DNA of 64,000 nt, taken from positions 1-64,000 of the forward strand of contig NZ_VMNH01000006.1 in the NCBI RefSeq assembly GCF_007625115.1. The letters are read 5' to 3'. The notes beneath the pieces are model-generated. The model had not been told where the DNA came from. It saw only the letters and a list, made by a program, of their open reading frames with translations, and did not search any database. Origin of the DNA: Sedimenticola selenatireducens (GTDB taxonomy: Bacteria > Pseudomonadota > Gammaproteobacteria > Chromatiales > Chromatiaceae). Made by a program: the position numbers and the translations under genes. This document shows, piece by piece, positions 38,931 through 52,262 of the stretch; position 1 is the stretch's first letter, and each line of letters opens with the position of its first letter.

Positions 38931-39689
38931 TCAGGTGGCATGCTGCTCTTGTATTCCGTCCTGGTCGGATCGGAGTATCTGATTAAGGCGCTCAATATCC
39001 AGAAGTTGAATATGTTTTCGCTCGACGATGAGTAGCCCTTCGTCCTGAAAACGGGTAAACAGACGGCTGACAGTCTCCACAGCCAAGCCCAGATAGTTAC
39101 CGATTTCATGGCGTGACATACTCAGGTAGAAGTCTGAGGGTGAGAAGCCGCGTCTCTGGAAGCGACTGGAGAGGCTTAGCAGGAATGACGCAAGGCGCTC
39201 TTCAGCATTACGTTTCCCCAATAGCGTCAGCATGTCCTCATCATGACCTATTTCCCGACTCATCAGTCGGTACATTTGATGCTGTAGGCTGGGAATGATG
39301 CTGCTGAGATGTTCCAGTTTACCGAAGGGAATCTCACATACCGCAGTGGTTTCCAGGATTTTGGCCGAGCAGTGATGATGTCCGGATTCAATGGCATCCA
39401 GGCCGATCAGCTCTCCTGGGAGGTGGAACCCCAGTACTTGCTCACTACCGTCCTCACCGGGATCAAAACTCTTGACGGTTCCGGTTTTAACCACATAAAT
39501 ATACTGGAATTTGTCGCCTTGGCGGAACAGATGATCACCCCGATGTAGAGGACGATTTCGCCTGACAATGGCGTCCAGCTGGTCTACATCTTCTGGTGCG
39601 AGCCCCATTGGAAGGCAGAGGGAAGTAAGGCTACAGTTCCTGCAAGCAACCTTGATATTATCGAAAGAGATGATCTTGTGTTCGCTCAC
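38931..39689 (-). CDS. fnr: FNR-type anaerobic regulator (Crp/Fnr family)
   Basis: A 252-residue oxygen-sensing transcription factor. N-terminal cysteines Cys16, Cys19 and Cys25 ([10 protein letters not shown]) plus Cys118 in the sensor domain can hold the [4Fe-4S] cluster that is destroyed by oxygen. A cNMP-type beta roll, dimerisation helix and C-terminal helix-turn-helix follow; the recognition helix has VETVSR, the E-SR pattern that reads TTGAT. A near-perfect FNR box sits 47-60 bases before its start codon, so it is likely autoregulated. A second paralogue of the same type is at 53464. Confidence 0.94.
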   Translation of the reverse strand: MSEHKIISFDNIKVACRNCSLTSLCLPMGLAPEDVDQLDAIVRRNRPLHRGDHLFRQGDKFQYIYVVKTGTVKSFDPGEDGSEQVLGFHLPGELIGLDAIESGHHHCSAKILETTAVCEIPFGKLEHLSSIIPSLQHQMYRLMSREIGHDEDMLTLLGKRNAEERLASFLLSLSSRFQRRGFSPSDFYLSMSRHEIGNYLGLAVETVSRLFTRFQDEGLLIVERKHIQLLDIERLNQILRSDQDGIQEQHAT

Positions 39690-39735
39690 GTGACAACCTT
39701 ACTTCTCCATAGGTCGGACTATTTTGCAGATTGCG

Positions 39736-39749
39736 TTGCTCTGGATCAA
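39736..39749. promoter_or_regulatory. FNR box upstream of fnr
   Basis: TTGCT-CTGG-ATCAA matches the FNR consensus TTGAT-N4-ATCAA at nine of ten defined positions. It stands 47-60 bases before the fnr start on the minus strand, the place from which FNR could repress or activate its own gene. Its only neighbour on the other side, pyrG, is 300 bases away. Confidence 0.65.
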
Positions 39750-39754
39750 GTTTC

Positions 39755-39773
39755 TTTTCAAATCATTTGAAAA
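39755..39773. promoter_or_regulatory. Perfect 19-bp palindrome upstream of fnr
   Basis: TTTTCAAAT, central C, ATTTGAAAA: a perfect nine-base inverted repeat, six bases from the FNR box. AT-rich dyads occur by chance, but this size and its position favour an operator for an unknown regulator. Confidence 0.5.
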
Positions 39774-39930
39774 TTCCAGTACTGATGGCGTTTGATTCAG
39801 CACCCCTGCACAAAGGCAGAGGGGGGTATTTTGCGGTTAATTAAGCGTGCTTGACCCGCTTTTGCCTACCCAGAGACGAGCTGCTGCAGGGCATTAGGAT
39901 GTTTTTAATCAGGATGTGGCTCAATTCCGG

Positions 39931-39959
39931 TTTATTTGATGATCAAAGACGAATATATT
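39931..39959 (+). promoter_or_regulatory. Candidate pyrG promoter with central palindrome
   Basis: TTTATT (39931-39936), 17-base spacer and TATATT (39954-39959) form a weak promoter about 95 bases upstream of pyrG. The spacer contains TTTGAT-G-ATCAAA (39935-39947), a perfect dyad made of FNR-like half sites but with one central base instead of four. Confidence 0.35.
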
Positions 39960-40016
39960 AGCCGCGTTCCGATTGAGGCTGGGCCCGTAATCGCGTACCA
40001 TTAAACCCCGTCCTGA

Positions 40017-42532
<2,516 letters not shown>

Positions 42533-42575
42533 CTCAACTAGTTTCGTAATATTTATAAAACCTACCACCCAATAA

Positions 42576-43865
<1,290 letters not shown>

Positions 43866-43887
43866 CGTGTAAGCCATGATTAAGATG

Positions 43888-43931
43888 GGGCGCGACTTAC
43901 CGCTGTAACCAGTGAAGTTCGCGCCCTTTTT
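43888..43931 (+). terminator. Rho-independent terminator after eno
   Basis: GGGCGCGA (43888-43895) pairs with TCGCGCCC (43919-43926), then five Ts; it lies 23 bases past the eno stop. Confidence 0.85.
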
Positions 43932-43995
43932 GTTTTCTGGGGTCGTATATCATCATGATCCAGTTTGTGTAAGCAGCCAGTAGAACGCATATCGA

Positions 43996-44292
43996 ATGAT
44001 AATAAGGACTCTAATTTTACTGCTCATTGTCATGCTGATGGTGCTCCAGTATCGGCTCTGGGTGGGTGAAGGAAGTTTGGCAGAATTGTATCTGTTGAAA
44101 GAGGATATCGAACTGCAGAAGGCTGAATTACAATTGATGCGCCGCCGCAATCAGGCGCTTCAGGCTGAAGTAAATGATCTAAAAAAAGGCCTGGAGGCGA
44201 TTGAGGAGCGGGCGCGAAATGATCTGGGAATGATTAGGGAAGGGGAGATTTTTTACCAGATTATTGAGTCTGATAAGAGGGCTAGAAAGTGA
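43996..44292 (+). CDS. ftsB: Cell division protein FtsB
   Basis: A 98-residue divisome protein that links FtsL and FtsQ. It has one N-terminal helix (about 4-20, IRTLILLLIVMLMVLQY), the RLWVGEGSL motif and a periplasmic coiled coil (LKEDIELQKAELQLMRRRNQALQAEV in outline), ending GMIREGEIFYQII. Preceding AAGGA is weak. Its stop overlaps ispD by four bases, a classic ftsB-ispD arrangement. Confidence 0.93.
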   Translation: MIIRTLILLLIVMLMVLQYRLWVGEGSLAELYLLKEDIELQKAELQLMRRRNQALQAEVNDLKKGLEAIEERARNDLGMIREGEIFYQIIESDKRARK

Positions 44293-45002
44293 AAGCTGAG
44301 CCGCGTTATTGGGCGGTGGTTCCTGCGGCAGGAATAGGCACTCGGATGGGCTCCGATGTGCCGAAGCAGTATCTGCTTTTGAACAATCGACCGGTCATCG
44401 AACATGCGCTACAGGCACTGCTGAAGCACCCTAAGATTGTAAAAGTGATTGTAGCCATTGCGGATTCCGATCACTGGTGGGCCAACACGTCTGCATCAAG
44501 ACACAGCCGGGTACAACGTGTGCTCGGTGGTACAGAACGTGCCGATTCCGTGCTGAATGGGTTGTTGTCTTTGCAGGGTGACGCAGATGCTGACGATTGG
44601 GTTTTGGTGCATGATGCAGCACGGCCCTGCCTGCATAGGACCGATCTTGAGAATCTCATTGAAACACTACGACATCATGCCGTCGGGGGCCTATTGGGCT
44701 ACCCGCTGAGTGACACGATAAAGCGCGTCAATGATCAAGCATCGGTGTTGGAGACATTACCCAGGGAGCAGCTATGGCGTGCGTTCACACCACAGATGTT
44801 TCGATATGGGGCCTTACAGGCTGCCTTGGAGTGTGCCCGAAGTTCTGCACTGCAGGTGACGGATGAGGCGAGCGCAATCGAGCTGGCTGGTTTGATCCCA
44901 CAACTGGTGGAAGGCCGCAGCGACAATATAAAGATAACCCGCCCAGAGGACCTTGAGTTGGCCCATTTCTATTTAAATCAACACAGTCGAGACCAGGAAT
45001 AG
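44289..45002 (+). CDS. ispD: 2-C-methyl-D-erythritol 4-phosphate cytidylyltransferase
   Basis: Third-step enzyme of the MEP isoprenoid pathway, coupling CTP to methylerythritol phosphate. The 237-residue product has the CTP-binding VVPAAGIGTRMGSDVPKQY, VHDAARPCL and the TDEASAIE block. It overlaps ftsB and lies eight bases before ispF. CTP comes from the nearby pyrG product. Confidence 0.96.
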   Translation: MKAEPRYWAVVPAAGIGTRMGSDVPKQYLLLNNRPVIEHALQALLKHPKIVKVIVAIADSDHWWANTSASRHSRVQRVLGGTERADSVLNGLLSLQGDADADDWVLVHDAARPCLHRTDLENLIETLRHHAVGGLLGYPLSDTIKRVNDQASVLETLPREQLWRAFTPQMFRYGALQAALECARSSALQVTDEASAIELAGLIPQLVEGRSDNIKITRPEDLELAHFYLNQHSRDQE

Positions 45003-45010
45003 GAACCGTT

Positions 45011-45487
45011 ATGCGGATAGGACAAGGCTATGATGCGCATCGATTTGCCCCAGGTCGGCCGCTTGTTCTCGGCGGTGTAACGATTGATCATCCACTTGGG
45101 CTGGAAGCCCACTCAGATGGTGATGTTGTTATCCATGCACTGTGTGATGCGTTATTGGGTGCCGCTGGATTGAGAGATATTGGCTACCATTTTCCAGATT
45201 CCAGTAATGAGTTCAAAGGGATCGACAGTAGAAAGCTGCTCGTACGGGTGATGGCGCTCCTGCTAAATACCGGATGGGTGCTGGGGAATGCTGATATTAC
45301 GGTGGTTGCTCAAGCACCAAAACTCAAGCCCTACATTGAGTTGATGTGTCACAATCTGGCGACCGATATGAATGCAGACTGTGGCAGCGTCAATGTAAAG
45401 GCCACTACGACTGAAGGGATGGGCTTTGCTGGGCGCGCTGAAGGGATTGCCTGTTACGCTGTCGTATTACTCACAAGGTCAACCTAA
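45011..45487 (+). CDS. ispF: 2-C-methyl-D-erythritol 2,4-cyclodiphosphate synthase
   Basis: Fifth enzyme of the MEP pathway. The 158-residue product shows the zinc site DAHRF (Asp8, His10) with the further SDGDVVIHALCDALLGAAGLRDIG and KATTTEGMGFAGR signatures. Typical length is about 160. It follows ispD closely; the next gene, a sensor kinase, starts 99 bases later. Confidence 0.97.
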   Translation: MRIGQGYDAHRFAPGRPLVLGGVTIDHPLGLEAHSDGDVVIHALCDALLGAAGLRDIGYHFPDSSNEFKGIDSRKLLVRVMALLLNTGWVLGNADITVVAQAPKLKPYIELMCHNLATDMNADCGSVNVKATTTEGMGFAGRAEGIACYAVVLLTRST

Positions 45488-45586
45488 TAGCCATTACTCC
45501 AGTATCCTGATTGGCTGCCGCTGAACAGTTGTTACTGATTCACGGTCACGGCCGAATAGCGCCGGTCCTTTTCCTGTGGAGCGCGG

Positions 45587-47491
45587 GTGGAGATAAAACG
45601 CAGAAACAGCCTATCTTTCAAGCAGGCGATGATCACCATATTGGCGGTGTTCATCATTGGCCTGGTGTTTTCGCTGTACCAAATTACTACGGACTTGAAG
45701 CAAGAAAAAAAGCGCATTGACCAGACGGTCAATCAGGTCCTGAGACTGCTTGAGTTTCCGGCTGCTCAAGCGGCCTTCAATCTGGATAATAATCTCGCAA
45801 AACAGGTTGTACAGGGACTGTTTGAGTATGCACCAATCTATCAAGCTGAGCTTAAGGATGATCTCGGTGGTGTCTTGGCCAGTGCCGAGCGTGCACCGGC
45901 CAGTACCCGTCTGCGCTATCTGGCCAATCTGTTGGTGGGTAGCAGCAAACAGTATCAGTGGCCCCTGATATGGAAGGAGCGCACGAAGCCAGTGGGTATG
46001 GTGACTGTTCTGGTGGATCCTTACCTGGTTACTAAAGGTTTTTTTGACCGTGCGGGGTTGCTACTGACATTTGATATTGTGAGTAATCTGATATTGGCGT
46101 TGCTGTTGAGTGTTATTTTTTACTTCACTTTAACCAAGGCATTGATAAAGACCGCCGCTTCCTTTGCTGGAATCAACCCGGCCGATTCAGCCGATAGAAA
46201 GATCCGCATGCCCCAAGGGCATCGTCAGGATGAAATCGGTCAACTGGTGAATACAGGTAACCGGGTGATCAATGAATATCGACTGCATATTCGCCAACAG
46301 GAGGAGTCAGAGGCGGAATTGAATAGATTGCGCAATCTATTCAGCAATGTGGTTGATTCCATGCCATCTGCACTCATTTGTGTGGATGTGGAGTTAAAGG
46401 TGATTCAGTGGAATCATCAGGCGTCAATCATTTCAGGATGTACTGCTGAGCGTGCTATTGGGCAGCATCTGACAGTGGTTTACCCCTTGCTGGCACAGGA
46501 GGTTGGATCTGTCAGAGATGCCATCCTGAAAGGCACCTCGGCTCACGATAGGCGCTTGATATCTAACGAGGAAGAGGAGGCGCGACTCTATGATTTGACC
46601 ATCTATCCATTGACGACAAATGGCATTGATGGTGCCGTTATTCGTATCGATGATGTGACTGAGCGAGTGCGAATCGAAGAGATGATGATTCAGTCAGAGA
46701 AGATGCTCTCAATTGGTGGCTTGGCGGCGGGTATGGCCCATGAAATCAACAACCCTCTGGCAGGTATTCTGCAGAACATTCAGGTGATCGAAAACAGAAT
46801 AAAGGTCGATTTGCCTGCTAACAGAGATGCAGCAGCGGCCTGTGGTACATCCATTGAAGCAGTGACTCACTATCTTACTGAAAGAAAAGTCTACGACATA
46901 ATAGGGCGAATCAAGGAGTCGGGTAAGCGTGCGGCAAAGATAGTTGAGAACATGTTGAATTTCAGTAGAAAGAGCAATCGAAAATTTGAAGCTCAGGATA
47001 TGGCTGAGCTTGTTGAGGGTTGTATTGAGTTGGCTGCGAATGATTATCGTGCAGATCAAAACATAAACTTTAAACAGATTAAAATTATCAGGGAATATGC
47101 TGATTCATTGCCTTATGTATCCTGTGAAAAGAGCCAGATTCAACAGGTCATACTGAATCTGCTAAAAAATGGCGCACAAGCGATGGCCTCAAGCCGTGAA
47201 AATCAGCTGCCGCCTCAATTTATTATTCGTCTGCAGCCTGAAAGTGAATTTTTCAGGATTGAGATTGAGGATAATGGTCCAGGTGTTGCTCCAGGATTGG
47301 CAAAACGTATCTTTGAGCCATTCTTTACTACGAAACCTATCGGTGTAGGTACCGGCCTTGGGTTGTCAGTCTCTTATTTTATTGTTACGGAAAATTATGG
47401 TGGCGCGCTTTCTGTTGAAACAGCCAACTCGGGTGGAGCTCGGTTTATACTCCGGCTCCCTTATAAGCCGTCTGAGTCGTGTCGTGTTTGA
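45587..47491 (+). CDS. PAS-domain membrane histidine kinase
   Basis: A 634-residue sensor kinase. Two transmembrane helices (about 13-30 and 160-184) flank a periplasmic domain of about 130 residues; a HAMP-like stretch, a PAS domain (about 248-365; LFSNVVDSMPSALICVDVEL), the phosphoacceptor His385 in GLAAGMAHEINNPLAG and the ATPase domain (IFEPFFTTKPIGVGTGLGLSV) follow. The kinase core is of the NtrB/DctB type that usually partners sigma54 activators, but no regulator gene is next to it. It starts with GTG at 45587 behind a GGAG. It interrupts the otherwise standard ispF-truD order, so it is likely an insertion. Confidence 0.92.
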   Translation: MEIKRRNSLSFKQAMITILAVFIIGLVFSLYQITTDLKQEKKRIDQTVNQVLRLLEFPAAQAAFNLDNNLAKQVVQGLFEYAPIYQAELKDDLGGVLASAERAPASTRLRYLANLLVGSSKQYQWPLIWKERTKPVGMVTVLVDPYLVTKGFFDRAGLLLTFDIVSNLILALLLSVIFYFTLTKALIKTAASFAGINPADSADRKIRMPQGHRQDEIGQLVNTGNRVINEYRLHIRQQEESEAELNRLRNLFSNVVDSMPSALICVDVELKVIQWNHQASIISGCTAERAIGQHLTVVYPLLAQEVGSVRDAILKGTSAHDRRLISNEEEEARLYDLTIYPLTTNGIDGAVIRIDDVTERVRIEEMMIQSEKMLSIGGLAAGMAHEINNPLAGILQNIQVIENRIKVDLPANRDAAAACGTSIEAVTHYLTERKVYDIIGRIKESGKRAAKIVENMLNFSRKSNRKFEAQDMAELVEGCIELAANDYRADQNINFKQIKIIREYADSLPYVSCEKSQIQQVILNLLKNGAQAMASSRENQLPPQFIIRLQPESEFFRIEIEDNGPGVAPGLAKRIFEPFFTTKPIGVGTGLGLSVSYFIVTENYGGALSVETANSGGARFILRLPYKPSESCRV

Positions 47492-47560
47492 TTCAGATAG
47501 ACGGCTATCACCGCGTGGTTAAGTTACAATGCCCGCTTTATCAAATCTGGATGACTTAAA

Positions 47561-48592
47561 GTGGCAGACACAGAAAACGATATCCTCCCCTTTGCTTATG
47601 GAATGCCGCAGTGTTCGGGTGTAATTCGATCCGTTCCAGAAGATTTCAGGGTAGATGAGATACCGGCCTTTGAACCGGATGGTGAAGGCGAACACATTCT
47701 TCTGCATATCGAGAAGCGCGACAGTAATACGGACTGGATAGCCGGTCTACTGGCGCGTTGCGCCGATGTCTCCCGTGCAGATGTCAGCTATGCAGGACTC
47801 AAGGATCGGCATGCGGTTACCCGGCAGTGGTTCTCCATCCGATTGGCCGGCAGGCCAGAGCCGGATTGGCAATCTATTGAATCTGATGAGTGTCGAATAC
47901 TCGACAGCGCTAGGCATAGCCGAAAGCTCCGAATTGGCGCGCTCAAAGGTAATCGTTTTAATATTCGAGTCAGATCATTTCAGGGCGATGTGGATGGATT
48001 GCAGGCAACATTGAATGCCATCGCTTTGTATGGGGTGCCTAATTATTATGGTGAGCAGCGATTCGGTACCCGTGACTCTAATCTGGATTCTGCCCGTGCG
48101 CTTTTTTCAGGTGAGTTGAAACGTGTCAAACGCCAGAAGCGGGGGTTCTATCTCTCCGCCGCGCGCTCTTTCTTGTTCAACCGGGTTTTGGCGGCTCGGG
48201 TTGCCGCAAGCAATTGGAATAAGCCCCTGGCAGGTGAGCGAATGATGCTGGATGGCACCCGTAGCAGTTTTCTGGCCGAGGAGATTGATGATCTTCTGCT
48301 GGATCGTCATGACCGTATGGATATTCATGTCTCAGGACCACTCTGGGGGCGAGGAGAATCTATGGTAACTGGAGAAGCGGCCAAACTTGAACAAGAGGTG
48401 CTGGTTAATCTGGGCTTCTGGTGTCAAGGGCTGGAGCAGTTTGGTCTCAAAATGGAGCGGCGTGCGCTGCGTATGCCGGTCTCTTCGTTAGAGTGGTCGC
48501 TTGAGGGGGATCTGTTGGATCTGGCGTTTACTCTACCTAAGGGTTGCTTTGCCACCACGGTACTTAGAGAGTGTATTAACTATCGCCAGTGA
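47561..48592 (+). CDS. truD: tRNA pseudouridine(13) synthase
   Basis: Makes pseudouridine 13 in tRNA-Glu. The 343-residue protein has the catalytic Asp in YAGLKDRHAVTRQWFS, NYYGEQRFG and the TruD insertion domain. It starts with GTG at 47561 and converges on the smr gene, overlapping its end by 13 bases. Standard place is ispF-truD-surE. Confidence 0.95.
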   Translation: MADTENDILPFAYGMPQCSGVIRSVPEDFRVDEIPAFEPDGEGEHILLHIEKRDSNTDWIAGLLARCADVSRADVSYAGLKDRHAVTRQWFSIRLAGRPEPDWQSIESDECRILDSARHSRKLRIGALKGNRFNIRVRSFQGDVDGLQATLNAIALYGVPNYYGEQRFGTRDSNLDSARALFSGELKRVKRQKRGFYLSAARSFLFNRVLAARVAASNWNKPLAGERMMLDGTRSSFLAEEIDDLLLDRHDRMDIHVSGPLWGRGESMVTGEAAKLEQEVLVNLGFWCQGLEQFGLKMERRALRMPVSSLEWSLEGDLLDLAFTLPKGCFATTVLRECINYRQ

Positions 48593-49140
48593 TCCTCTCT
48601 GAATCCCTTGCGAGAGAGCAGAACATAGACCGCACCTGTTCCCCCATCAAAGTGGGGCGCTGAGCAGAATGCCAATACCTCATCGCGTTGTCGGAGCCAC
48701 TGATTGATTTTCTGTTTAAGAATCGGTTGCTGATCTTCAGAACGGGAGCCCTTGCCGTGAATGATCTGTATGACACGCAGGCGGTAGCGTATGGCATGAG
48801 CGAGAAATCCGGCGAGGGCTTTACGGGCCTCGATTACCCGAAGACCATGCAGATCAAGGATTGATTCGGGTGGTATCCTACCGCGACGCAATTCTTGAAA
48901 AAGTCGGTGCTGAATGCCCGGTCGAATGAACTCAAGTTCTTCTCCTGTTTCAAGATTGAGGTCAACAAAATGATCGCTTAAATCATCACCCATTGCTTTT
49001 GGATTGAGCGGGAGAGGAATGGGTTTTAGTTTGGGCTTATAGGGTGTGGTTTTGTCATGTTCATGCGGCACTGCATCTTCCATCTCTTTTTGGAAAAGTG
49101 CATCCACTGTCTCGTGATTGTCTGGTTCTTCGCTGTTCAT
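48580..49140 (-). CDS. Smr-domain protein
   Basis: A 186-residue protein with a C-terminal Smr (MutS2-related) domain: LDLHGLRVIEARKALAGFL and the HGKGS motif, which in relatives nick or bind branched nucleic acid. The N-terminal half is charged and probably disordered (YKPKLKPIPLPLNP). A longer frame starts at 49305, but it would overlap surE; the ATG at 49140 leaves a clean divergent gap of 125 bases to surE. The ribosome site is weak. It converges with truD, sharing 13 bases. Its cellular role is not established. Confidence 0.88.
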   Translation of the reverse strand: MNSEEPDNHETVDALFQKEMEDAVPHEHDKTTPYKPKLKPIPLPLNPKAMGDDLSDHFVDLNLETGEELEFIRPGIQHRLFQELRRGRIPPESILDLHGLRVIEARKALAGFLAHAIRYRLRVIQIIHGKGSRSEDQQPILKQKINQWLRQRDEVLAFCSAPHFDGGTGAVYVLLSRKGFREDHWR

Positions 49141-49265
49141 GGCGGGATTTAGTATATCAATAGTTTGGAGATAGTGCCGATATAGGATGAATGCTGGTCG
49201 AGTAGTTGGGGCATTTCCAGTATAGTTTGACCTTTGATCCAGTGAATCGGACACTTTGATTCTGT

Positions 49266-50018
49266 ATGAAGATTTTATTGAGTAATGACGACGGCTATTT
49301 GGCACCAGGCCTGAGGATTTTGGCGGCTGAATTATCTGCCTTGGCAGAAATAACAGTGGTGGCGCCTGAGCGCAATTGCAGTGGTGCGAGTAATTCTCTG
49401 ACCTTAGAGTATCCGATACGGGCAGAGCTTGCTGATAATGGCTTTATCCGGGTTGATGGTACCCCTACTGATTGTGTGCATCTGGCGATCACCGGGCTTT
49501 TGGATGATGAGCCGGATATGGTCATCGCGGGTATCAATGCGGGCGCTAATCTGGGTGATGATGTGCTCTATTCGGGTACTGTTGCGGCCGCTACCGAAGG
49601 GCGCTTTCTGGGCTTGCCTGCGATTGCCCTGTCCATGAATGCGCATGATCCAAAACATTTTGCTTCTGGAGCCCGTGTTGCGCGTGAATTGGTTGAGCAC
49701 CTTCAGGCAGAACCATTGCCATCAGATACCATCATTAACGTGAATATCCCCGATCTGCCGTATGAAGAACTGAAGGGGTACCAGGTGACGCGTCTGGGTC
49801 ACCGCCACCGGGCTGAACCGGTAATTCGGGATACAGATCCTCGAGGTCGCGTGATTTACTGGGTCGGTCCAGCGGGCCTCGAACAGGATGCCGGTGAGGG
49901 GACAGACTTTTATGCCATTCGGGAGGGTTATGTCTCTGTCACACCGCTCCAAATAGATTTGACGCGACACTCGGACATCGATCGATTAAACGGCTGGCTC
50001 AGCAGGATGGCGCGATGA
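49266..50018 (+). CDS. surE: 5'-nucleotidase SurE
   Basis: Dephosphorylates nucleoside monophosphates and polyphosphate; a stationary-phase survival protein in E. coli. The 250-residue product has the metal site [11 protein letters not shown] (Asp8, Asp9), [16 protein letters not shown], and [23 protein letters not shown]. It overlaps pcm by four bases, the surE-pcm-nlpD-rpoS order of Gammaproteobacteria. Confidence 0.97.
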   Translation: MKILLSNDDGYLAPGLRILAAELSALAEITVVAPERNCSGASNSLTLEYPIRAELADNGFIRVDGTPTDCVHLAITGLLDDEPDMVIAGINAGANLGDDVLYSGTVAAATEGRFLGLPAIALSMNAHDPKHFASGARVARELVEHLQAEPLPSDTIINVNIPDLPYEELKGYQVTRLGHRHRAEPVIRDTDPRGRVIYWVGPAGLEQDAGEGTDFYAIREGYVSVTPLQIDLTRHSDIDRLNGWLSRMAR

Positions 50019-50677
50019 GTAGTTCAGTGCATCGTGGTATCGGGATGACCTCTCAGCGCACAAGGGAGCGACTTATACAGCGTTTGCGGGATGAAGGTAT
50101 TCAAAATCAGACAGTGCTGGAGGTGGTCAGAAATACCCCGCGACACATCTTTGTTGATGAGGCCTTGGCCAGTCGGGCATATGAAGACACGGCGTTACCC
50201 ATTGGTCAGGGGCAGACGATATCTCAACCCTTCATTGTCGCCAGAATGACGGAGCTGTTGTTGGAAGGCGGACCTTTGGAGACCGTGCTAGAGGTTGGCA
50301 CTGGCTCTGGTTATCAGACGGCTATTTTGTCAAAGCTGGTAAAGCGGGTATACAGCGTTGAACGCATCAAATCACTGCAGCTGGCGGCCCGAAAACGATT
50401 TCAAGAACTTCATCTGCGAAATATTCGCTTACATCATCGAGATGGTGGCATGGGATTGCCCGAATACGCCCCCTTTGACGGCATTTTGGTAACCGCTGCC
50501 CCTGAGGGGATACCGAGAGCCCTGGTAGATCAACTGAAACTGGGTGGGCGTATGATATTGCCTATTGGAAGCCGTTCTGAACAAGTGCTGGTACGCGTGA
50601 CACGAACAAAAAACGGTTATGACAAGGAGTTGCTGGAACAGGTCGTGTTTGTCCCGTTGTTGGGAGGAACCCTCTAA
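50015..50677 (+). CDS. pcm: Protein-L-isoaspartate O-methyltransferase
   Basis: Repairs isoaspartyl residues in aged proteins using SAM. The 220-residue product has [17 protein letters not shown] (substrate), the SAM motif [13 protein letters not shown] and [17 protein letters not shown]. Its ATG is coupled to the surE stop, and its stop TAA overlaps the next start by one base. Confidence 0.97.
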   Translation: MSSSVHRGIGMTSQRTRERLIQRLRDEGIQNQTVLEVVRNTPRHIFVDEALASRAYEDTALPIGQGQTISQPFIVARMTELLLEGGPLETVLEVGTGSGYQTAILSKLVKRVYSVERIKSLQLAARKRFQELHLRNIRLHHRDGGMGLPEYAPFDGILVTAAPEGIPRALVDQLKLGGRMILPIGSRSEQVLVRVTRTKNGYDKELLEQVVFVPLLGGTL

Positions 50678-51261
50678 TGAAGCTGTTTTCGTCGCTCTAT
50701 AAGCGTGTTATAGCCTGGTCACGTCATCGCCATGCTCCACGGTATCTTGCCGGACTCAGTTTTGCCGAGTCCTCCTTTTTTCCTATTCCTCCCGATGTGA
50801 TGTTGGCACCGATGACCCTAGCCAATCCAGGCAAGGCATGGAACCTGGCGTTTATTACAACAATTGCGTCTGTGCTGGGTGGATTACTGGGTTATTTCAT
50901 TGGACTGTTTGCCTTCGATTTTGTTGAGCCGTTGCTGCAGTCAGCGGGCTATTACCCCAAATATCTGGTGGCAAGGGAGTGGTTTTCTGAATGGGGCTTT
51001 TGGGCCATCTTTATTGCCGGTTTCTCTCCTATACCCTACAAATTGTTTACCATTACTGCGGGGGTTATTTCCATGTCCCTGCTGCCATTTGTACTGGCTT
51101 CATTCATTGGCCGTGGCGCCCGTTTTTTTTTGGTCGCGGGCTTGATGGCCTGGGGTGGCGAAAGAATGGAAGATGCCTTACACAAGTATATCGATAGAAT
51201 CGGTTGGGCAACGGTATTGGTACTTGGGGGAGCAATCGTTTGGGTTAAAACTCAAGGGTAA
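50677..51261 (+). CDS. YqaA-family membrane protein (VTT/DedA-like)
   Basis: A 194-residue inner-membrane protein with about four or five helices. It carries the VTT (DedA-type) fingerprints FAESSFFPIPPDVMLAPM and GFSPIPYKLFTITAGV, the latter with the reentrant-loop prolines. DedA-like proteins act in lipid or ion handling across the membrane, but the exact substrate is unknown. It overlaps pcm by one base and precedes nlpD by 66 bases; the position between pcm and nlpD is conserved. Confidence 0.9.
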   Translation: MKLFSSLYKRVIAWSRHRHAPRYLAGLSFAESSFFPIPPDVMLAPMTLANPGKAWNLAFITTIASVLGGLLGYFIGLFAFDFVEPLLQSAGYYPKYLVAREWFSEWGFWAIFIAGFSPIPYKLFTITAGVISMSLLPFVLASFIGRGARFFLVAGLMAWGGERMEDALHKYIDRIGWATVLVLGGAIVWVKTQG

Positions 51262-51327
51262 TGATTACTTATTGATAGCGTAAGTCATCGAGGAACAGCA
51301 TCAAACAGGGGGAAAGAGTGGAGAGCG

Positions 51328-52218
51328 ATGGTTGGCACTGAGGCCTTTGGTCTAAATCAAAAGGTAGCCACTTATGCGCTGACCAGATCTTTCTGGCCCC
51401 GTTATGCCTGGGTGATTATTCTACCATTCCTACTGTTCCTGTCAGGATGTACTGCCCCGGTACGTGCGCCCGTAGTGTCCAGAGAAGCCCCCACTGTGAG
51501 TCGTCCAACTGTAAGGCCGTCTACCTATCGCGTACAACGTGGCGATACACTCTACTCAATTGCCTGGCGTTTTGGCATCGACTACTCCTCGATTGCTCGC
51601 TGGAACGGTGTTCGTTATCCCTATACGATTTATCCAGGCCAACGGCTCTCGCTTAGACCCATAACAAAAGCCAGGCGAAGCGCTCCGCAGATTGCCCCTT
51701 CCACAAAAACCTCAAAAACCCTAAAAACTCAGGGTGCCACCGCTACCCATAAGTCTGTAGTATCAGATAAAAGGGTATCTGACGCGGCCACAAAGGGCGT
51801 AATATCTAGATCGAATAATGGGAAAAAGACGACTGATTCCCTAAAGTTACAGTGGTTGTGGCCGACAAAGGGTTCATTGGCGGAACGCTTTGTAAAAGGC
51901 GATCCGGTACGAAAAGGCGTAAAGATCAACGGGCGATACGGAGCCTCTGTCAACGCAGCGGAATCAGGGAAGGTGGTCTATGCAGGCAATGGCTTGATTG
52001 GCTACGGACGGCTGGTGATTATTAAGCATAATAAAAACTATTTAAGCGCCTATGGATACAATAGAAAAATACATGTAAAAGAAGGTGATACGGTTGAGAA
52101 GGGAGTGCGTATTGCTGAAATGGGCAGTGATGGTAACGGAAAGCCAATGCTTCATTTTGAGATCAGGCGCAATGGAGCGCCAATCGATCCTCTGAAGCTG
52201 TTACCTCGCCACCCCTGA
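51328..52218 (+). CDS. nlpD: Murein hydrolase activator NlpD
   Basis: Lipoprotein that turns on the amidase AmiC during cell division. The 296-residue precursor has a long signal with lipobox LFLSGC (Cys41), a LysM domain (about 66-110, [17 protein letters not shown]), a basic low-complexity linker and a C-terminal M23 (LytM) domain. The HxH zinc motif is broken: it reads MLHFEIR, so the domain should be catalytically dead, as in E. coli NlpD, and act as an activator. It is 44 bases before rpoS, whose promoter in E. coli is inside nlpD. Confidence 0.95.
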   Translation: MVGTEAFGLNQKVATYALTRSFWPRYAWVIILPFLLFLSGCTAPVRAPVVSREAPTVSRPTVRPSTYRVQRGDTLYSIAWRFGIDYSSIARWNGVRYPYTIYPGQRLSLRPITKARRSAPQIAPSTKTSKTLKTQGATATHKSVVSDKRVSDAATKGVISRSNNGKKTTDSLKLQWLWPTKGSLAERFVKGDPVRKGVKINGRYGASVNAAESGKVVYAGNGLIGYGRLVIIKHNKNYLSAYGYNRKIHVKEGDTVEKGVRIAEMGSDGNGKPMLHFEIRRNGAPIDPLKLLPRHP

Positions 52219-52262
52219 TTTGCAGATCGTTGGATCAGCAAGAATTCATCAGGAGGGATTGT

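Noticed and set aside
39935-39947. TTTGATGATCAAA dyad as an FNR box for pyrG
   Set aside because: Half sites are one base apart rather than four, so FNR could not bind in its normal way. It is kept only as an unexplained palindrome.
45511-45720. Frame between ispF and the sensor kinase
   Set aside because: Overlaps the well-supported kinase start in another frame.
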